Assembly (NCBI RefSeq): GCF_037975245.1
Contig: NC_092561.1
Location: 3,887,001-3,951,000 of the forward strand
Direction of reading: 5' to 3'
DNA: 64,000 nt
Source: Apostichopus japonicus
Lineage: Eukaryota; Echinodermata; Holothuroidea; Aspidochirotida; Stichopodidae
Position numbers and translations under genes: made by a program. Positions 60,201-64,000 of the stretch are shown in pieces; position 1 is the stretch's first letter; every line of letters begins with the position of its first letter. Below the pieces are notes generated by a model. It was given only the letters and a program-made list of their open reading frames with translations, did not search any database and had not been told where the DNA came from.

Positions 60201-62782
60201 GTAAACATAATCTATGTTAAGCTATGTTGTAGCTGTACTGTAGCTGTGTTAAAGCTGCATTATAGCTATGTAATAACATGTTATAGCTGTATTAGGCCAA
60301 TAGCTATATTAAAATATTATTATAGCTATGTTAAAGCTGTTTCAAAGCTATCCTATAGCTGTGTTAAAGCTATGTTATAACTGTGTTATAGCTGTACTAT
60401 ACTGTAGCTGTATTACAGTCATGTCAAAAATGTGTTACAGCTATGTTATATCTGTGTGTCAAAGCTATTGTATTCTATTGCTACATTGTGGCTGTATTAT
60501 AGCCATGTTGTAAACATATAATATCTATGTTATAGTTCTTGTATCTTCTCACCTTTCACCATTACATGTAATATCAAATACCCATTTGTGTAATTCATGT
60601 ATCCACAAATAACCCATCAAATTCTGAAGGGGTACAGCTATAACTGAACATAACATAGCATAACAATTAATATTTATATAGCGCTATTCCATCTAGATCA
60701 TAGCGCTTGTGACACAGACACAAATTAGCATGGAAATAGGTGAGTCTTAAGAGTACTACGAAATTGAGAGATATTGTCAGTTTCTCTTATAGTACGAGGG
60801 AGATTGTTCCATGACTGTGGACTGGCTACACTGAACGATTTCTGACCCAAGACCTTGTTCGTTCTAGAAACATTCAAGCGGGTTATGTCATGAGTAGAGC
60901 GGAGAGTTCTTTGAGGAGTATATGGTGACAGTAGATTGGATAAATAAACAGGTGCAGTATTGTTCATGGATTTAAAGACAAAAAGACAGAGTTTAAACTG
61001 AATCCTTTCCCTTATTGGCAGCCAGTGGAGTTCTTTAAGTGTTGGAGTAATGTGATCTCTCTTGGATATGGAACATACCAACCGGGCAGCATTGTTCTGA
61101 ACACTATATTTGTGTTGAACTACACCAGGATCAATGAAGATTACCCAAAATGCAATCTGGTGCCTTACCCTGCATCTCTAGCATGGCAACCTACATCTTC
61201 AAAGAATCCCATGGACTGTTGATAAATATCATCGTCAACCTCTTGCATCAGTCCCATGCCGACGTTAGCCAAGCCATCTGTACAAATCAGGACCTTTGAC
61301 CCTGACCTCTGGGATGCCATGGCAACTGAAATAAGTAAGGCTGGACCTAGAGCTGTTTGGCCACCTTCAGTAAGGCTGAAAGAAACAAACAAAATTATCT
61401 CTTGAAATCATAGTGATGTCTTTCCCATCTTCAAACATAACATTTCTAGTTATGGATAAGACAAGAACTGCATGCCACTAATTTTTCATCAGCAAACAAA
61501 TGTAGTTCAGAACACTGAACCCATCTTCTTGACTAATAATTTTCCCAACGAGAAACTTGTTACCATCAATTTTTCAACAAAAAAACTCCAACCGTATAAC
61601 CTTCACCTTCCATTTTTTTCAAATTTTCAATATTTGTATTCATTATATTTCATATTTTTGAATTTTCTTTTAGATTTTATATAACATTTTGCATTTTCTA
61701 TTTTTCTCTTTGATTTTCATAACAATTGTTTATTTTTGTACATTCATCTAGTATATTTTTCTACGCCACTTGATATCTTATTTTCTTATGATTGGTTTAA
61801 TCTTTCTTTGTATTTTGTTGTAAAGCGCAACCGAAAACTTTGCCGGGGTTGCGCTATATGAAATTCAATAAATAATAATAATAATCATAATTTACTCGAT
61901 TTTCTTCCTTTCACCACCTTGTATTAATCTAACGTTGGACAGTACCACTCTGTTAGAAATTTGGACGTTGTGATGTAAAGTACACACCACAACTAGTGAT
62001 AGCAGCCAATGCCTCTCCAGATCCAAGCCTTACCTAAACACTTTATCTGCTAAGCACCTCTTGACTTCAGCAATTGGCAAAGATTCGGGCATTGCGGTTC
62101 CTAGTTCCACCAGGCTCTGAAAATCAGTCAGCCCGGCACCTTCCAGTGGTATTGGAGGTGATGTACCATCTCCTATTATTGTTACCTGAAAATTAAGATA
62201 TCAAATATGTTCATTCTACTTTATTCAAACGATATAGCAGACTTGAAAGTATTATGAATTTTCAGGAATACATTTTAAATACATCTTGCATTAGTTTTGT
62301 TGAATAAATATTTAAAGTCAAAACATTTCAGATTTTTGGTATTTCAAATTTTAGATTTTGCTGCTTTGTGTCCCTTTTTATCCACATTTCCCTCCACTCC
62401 ACCTCACCCGCCCATGCACCAACCTCCCTCCATTCACCCCCCCACCACCCCCCCAAAAATCTATATTAGATCCCAGACTTTCATCAACACGTTAACCTCT
62501 TTATAATTTGGCTATTTTGAACAGTTTGAATTTGACTTTTCTGTGTTCATAAAAGTTACCTCACTGAAAATGTTGTCTACTCTATTCTTCTATCTTTTGT
62601 TATACTTGTAACAGATTTGAAATGTCACAAGAAGGAAAACACAAACAGTGTTACCTGATGAATGAAATCGTGGGTGCACATTTAAGGCTTACCGTGTCAT
62701 TAAAAGCGACGATTCCGACACGTTTATTTGGATAGTTGGCTTCAAGGTTGTTCAGTTGTTTATCTATCGCTGACTGCATGGC
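51238..62782 (-). CDS. CPRAS1: Circularly permutated Ras protein 1-like, 3' part (12 exons, 465 aa seen)
   Basis: Twelve exons join in one frame with GT-AG introns: 62,782-62,693; 62,185-62,034; 61,375-61,169; 59,385-59,301; 58,869-58,763; 58,490-58,372; 58,198-58,154; 56,434-56,264; 54,640-54,517; 53,459-53,372; 52,558-52,445; and 51,333-51,238 (TAA). The first four encode a von Willebrand A/Sec23-24 trunk-like domain (NKRVGIVAFNDTVTIIGDG, LTEGGQTALGPALL, GSKVLICTDGLANVG, VCVSVLSIEGEDC). The next give beta strands (VTFEFGVRK, LPFQVQISFTG, YLRLITMNKPVT). A helical tail follows (AIVGAHAAQNAAKLAVEGD), then the acidic NLSDVEEDDELD and ISDRTASLFYRMKAV. This layout fits the Sec23/24-like portion of cpRas proteins (recognition). 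The GTPase part must lie upstream, beyond the window. At the last intron a weaker pair (donor at 52,471, acceptor at 51,305) also keeps frame; the chosen pair has the better polypyrimidine tract and an AAG|GTGAGT donor. Confidence 0.78.
51985..52470 (-). repeat. C-rich tandem array carrying 5' splice-site copies
   Basis: About ten irregular units of ~40-60 bp (CTTGACACTCACCTTCTGAC, TTATGACCCTC, then a poly-C run). On the gene strand each well-kept unit has GTCAGAAGGTGAGTG or GTAAGT, a strong donor. The unit at 52,436-52,470 is the real donor of the penultimate exon. Other donor-like copies are near 51,991, 52,064, 52,104, 52,148, 52,274 and 52,365. Confidence 0.82.
53560..53865 (-). mobile_element. 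Probable tRNA-derived SINE in a cpRas intron
   Basis: Read on the - strand it begins GGGGGCGTTGTGGTTACGTG, then GTTAAGGCAGTGGACTTGTG. This resembles a tRNA D arm (box A) and anticodon arm with a degraded box B further on. Downstream is GTGTCCTTGGGCAAGGCACT, a motif common in the conserved central domain of metazoan SINEs (family knowledge). The 3' limit is uncertain. Confidence 0.6.
53953..54025 (+). tRNA. tRNA-Thr(TGT)-like sequence, probably a pseudogene or SINE head
   Basis: The acceptor stem GGCTGGA pairs with TCCAGCC and is followed by A. The D arm TAGGCTAAGTTGGTAGAGC is close to the box A consensus. The anticodon stem CTGGG/CCCGG encloses CTTGTAA, giving anticodon TGT. The T arm is poor: loop TGGAATC instead of TTCGAAT, and only three of five stem pairs. 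A functional tRNA is therefore doubtful. It lies within a cpRas intron on the opposite strand. Confidence 0.5.
54602..55245 (-). repeat. 59-bp tandem array carrying 3' splice-site copies (11 units)
   Basis: Eleven near-identical 59-bp units start every 59 bp from 54,612 to 55,202. On the gene strand each holds ATATCTTCTTTCAG followed by ATGCCAATGTTGC, which is the acceptor and first ~30 nt of the exon at 54,640-54,517. The unit nearest the exon is the true acceptor; the other ten are upstream intronic copies. Since 59 is not a multiple of three, use of a neighbouring upstream acceptor would shift frame. Confidence 0.93.
57245..57570 (-). mobile_element. LINE 3' fragment (L1/Tx1-like) in a cpRas intron
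   Basis: Translating the - strand from about 57,570 gives WSCSFKDLTKQDW, FQFKFLHRIIATNKLL and the zinc-finger-like CSFCNRETENIEHLFWDC. A stop and a short A-rich tail (T-run at 57,250-57,263 on +) follow. It is homologous to the fragment at 26,036 but too diverged to be a recent sister copy. Confidence 0.8.
59515..60540. repeat. TATAGCTGTGTTA-type minisatellite in a cpRas intron
   Basis: About 0.7 kb of 12-14-bp units such as TTATAGCTATG, TTATAGCTGTA and GTAAACATA, with imperfect higher-order order. It is split by the element at 59,656-59,991. Confidence 0.88.
59656..59991. mobile_element. Small hAT-type MITE inside the minisatellite
   Basis: The ends are CAAGGGCGTAGGAACC and, reversed, GTGGCGTAGGAAGG. 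TATAAACATG flanks both sides (59,646-59,655 and 59,992-60,001), giving an 8-10-bp target duplication from the minisatellite. It carries GGGGGG-rich subterminal palindromes and two copies of GCACCAAATTGCATCT. Confidence 0.82.
60655..61110 (-). mobile_element. LINE 3' end (CR1/L2-like) in a cpRas intron
   Basis: The 118-codon frame at 60,725-61,081 reads HITPTLKELHWLPIRERIQF, then FKSMNNTAPVYLSNLL and SFSVASPQSWNNLP. This is the characteristic C terminus of CR1/L2-type reverse transcriptases. The 3' UTR ends in GCGCTATATAAATATTAATT, typical of these families. It is 5'-truncated and inserted just downstream of the exon at 61,169-61,375. Confidence 0.88.
61735..61895 (+). mobile_element. LINE 3' tail remnant, opposite strand
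   Basis: GTAAAGCGCAACCGAAAACT and GGGGTTGCGCTATATGAAAT, followed by AATAAATAATAATAATAATC. This is the hairpin-and-triplet-tail type of 3' end found on L2/CR1-like LINEs. The body upstream is T-rich and uncoded. Confidence 0.6.
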
Positions 62783-64000
62783 CTACAAAAAGAACAAAAA
62801 AAAAAGCACAGACAAGCAGTTAAATAGCTGACACTATATAAGTGTAAGAAAAATAGATAGACTCAGATGATTCTCGACAGCTGTGGGTGAGTTCTGATTG
62901 GCCAAGGGCTATTGGATTAAGGGTTCCATTAACAAACAGGAATTATGTTAAATACAAAAACATCGATAAGCAAGAATCGAGTACAAATAAACTGGGCAGA
63001 TATCATGTGAAGGGTGGTATTCCTTTACTTATGCTTCACACTCTCCATTCCCAATCTAATGTTCTCCATTTTCTATCCATTACCGTAGCAGATTTCTCTT
63101 GCAGGCTTGTGGCCTCCTTTGAGTGATAGGAATTATTCTAACTATACCAAGCAAACTGTAGAAAGGTAATGATATCCTTGGTCCGTTGTCATAACAGATA
63201 TGAAGATAGGTCAATGAGAAGTGGGGAGGGGGATGGGAGGAGGAGGTGAGGGAGCTACATGGGACACAACTACATTCTCTTAAACAATGACTTTAGGCAC
63301 CAAATAAATGTTTCAGATCATAAAAAATAACTAGTTTCAGTCCAGCTAGGTCATGCTTCTATACCAATTGTTTATTTGGAGAAATAACCTCTAGGCTCAT
63401 CAATTGAAGTGGCTGGACTACCTAGTCTAAGATACTAACCATAAGATCAGTTCCTCAGATGCGACACAAGATTTAATTAAGAAAACCTTTGACTTGTATT
63501 GTCTCAACTAACATGTTTCCTAAACATTAGACATTTGTCAAGGGTAAAATGGTATTGAATGTAATCTAAGGGTGTTTTATTACAATATGAAGTTCACAGA
63601 ACTTGCTTTGGTGGAAATTTTGAGAATTTATAAAACAATGGATTAACATTTCCATAAAGGCCTGAACTGAGAAGCTGACGTCCTCATTAAAAATATGCTA
63701 GATATTCAAATATGGTCACCTTTGGTCATTATTCTTAAAACTGTTTTTATAACAATCTTTGATGAAATTTTCCTCACTGGGACATTCAATCATCTTGTGT
63801 GTTCCTCAAAAATGTCTGAGAACAATTTGGAGAGTAAAGACCTCCAGGAAAGTAAATTTTTGAAAACTTCTAGCAATTATATAGCATGCTATAATTTGGG
63901 GCCTTTACTGACTATCTTTAAATTAGCCTTAAAAAAGCATTCCAGAGATCAAGCATATTTTAATGCTGAATATTTTGGTAAATATGAATTATAGCCACAG
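62783..64000. other. Upstream intron of the cpRas gene, no exon recognised
   Basis: The exon at 62,693-62,782 starts in phase 0 after a TTTTTGTAG acceptor, so coding must continue upstream. No further exon with good splice sites was recognised before the window edge. A purine tract lies at 63,220-63,255. The 99-codon + frame at 63,695 has no recognisable domain. Confidence 0.5.

Overview
The window is animal nuclear DNA: AT-rich, with multi-exon genes using GT-AG introns, dense microsatellites and minisatellites, LINE remains and many small DNA transposons. An expanded RING/B-box/propeller TRIM family and a circularly permutated Ras (cpRas/Sec23-24-like) gene suggest a marine invertebrate deuterostome, probably an echinoderm. 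That placement is an inference; no ribosomal or mitochondrial marker is present.

Layout. 1-6.2 kb: copy A of a duplicated block with an intact six-exon SWSAP1-like gene (RAD51-paralogue-like ATPase, + strand). 7.2-18.6 kb: copy C of a second duplicated block with a single-coding-exon TRIM gene (- strand), interrupted by several insertions, including two TIR elements at 14,700-17,539 and 17,557-18,253. 20.3-25.7 kb: copy D with the second TRIM gene and a U2 snRNA-like insertion. 25.7-27.8 kb: AAT-rich DNA, a LINE 3' end and an unbroken (AAT)n of about 590 bp. 27.9-48.0 kb: copy B of the SWSAP1 block, split just before its start codon by a 13.7-kb foldback-type element. 48.5-64 kb: twelve in-frame exons of the 3' half of a cpRas-type gene (- strand), with its 3' end inside a 26-bp minisatellite and several TE insertions.

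The main discovery candidate is the 13.7-kb element at 28,056-41,772. It has inverted termini, two inverted arrays of a ~226-bp satellite (about 17 and 25 units), an inner inverted ~130-bp satellite and a small core without a visible transposase gene. It is flanked by an 11-bp direct repeat (AACACAAATAC), and copy A supplies the empty site. This is the architecture of foldback elements such as the sea-urchin TU and Drosophila FB families. A second unusual pattern is in the cpRas gene. Three different tandem arrays each overlap an exon edge: a 59-bp array carrying a 3' splice site, a ~45-bp array carrying a 5' splice site, and a 26-bp array carrying the stop codon.

The genes do not form a pathway. 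SWSAP1 is a DNA-repair factor, the TRIM genes are probable ubiquitin ligases, and the cpRas gene is a Sec23/24-related GTPase. All calls come from reading the sequence; no database search was run.
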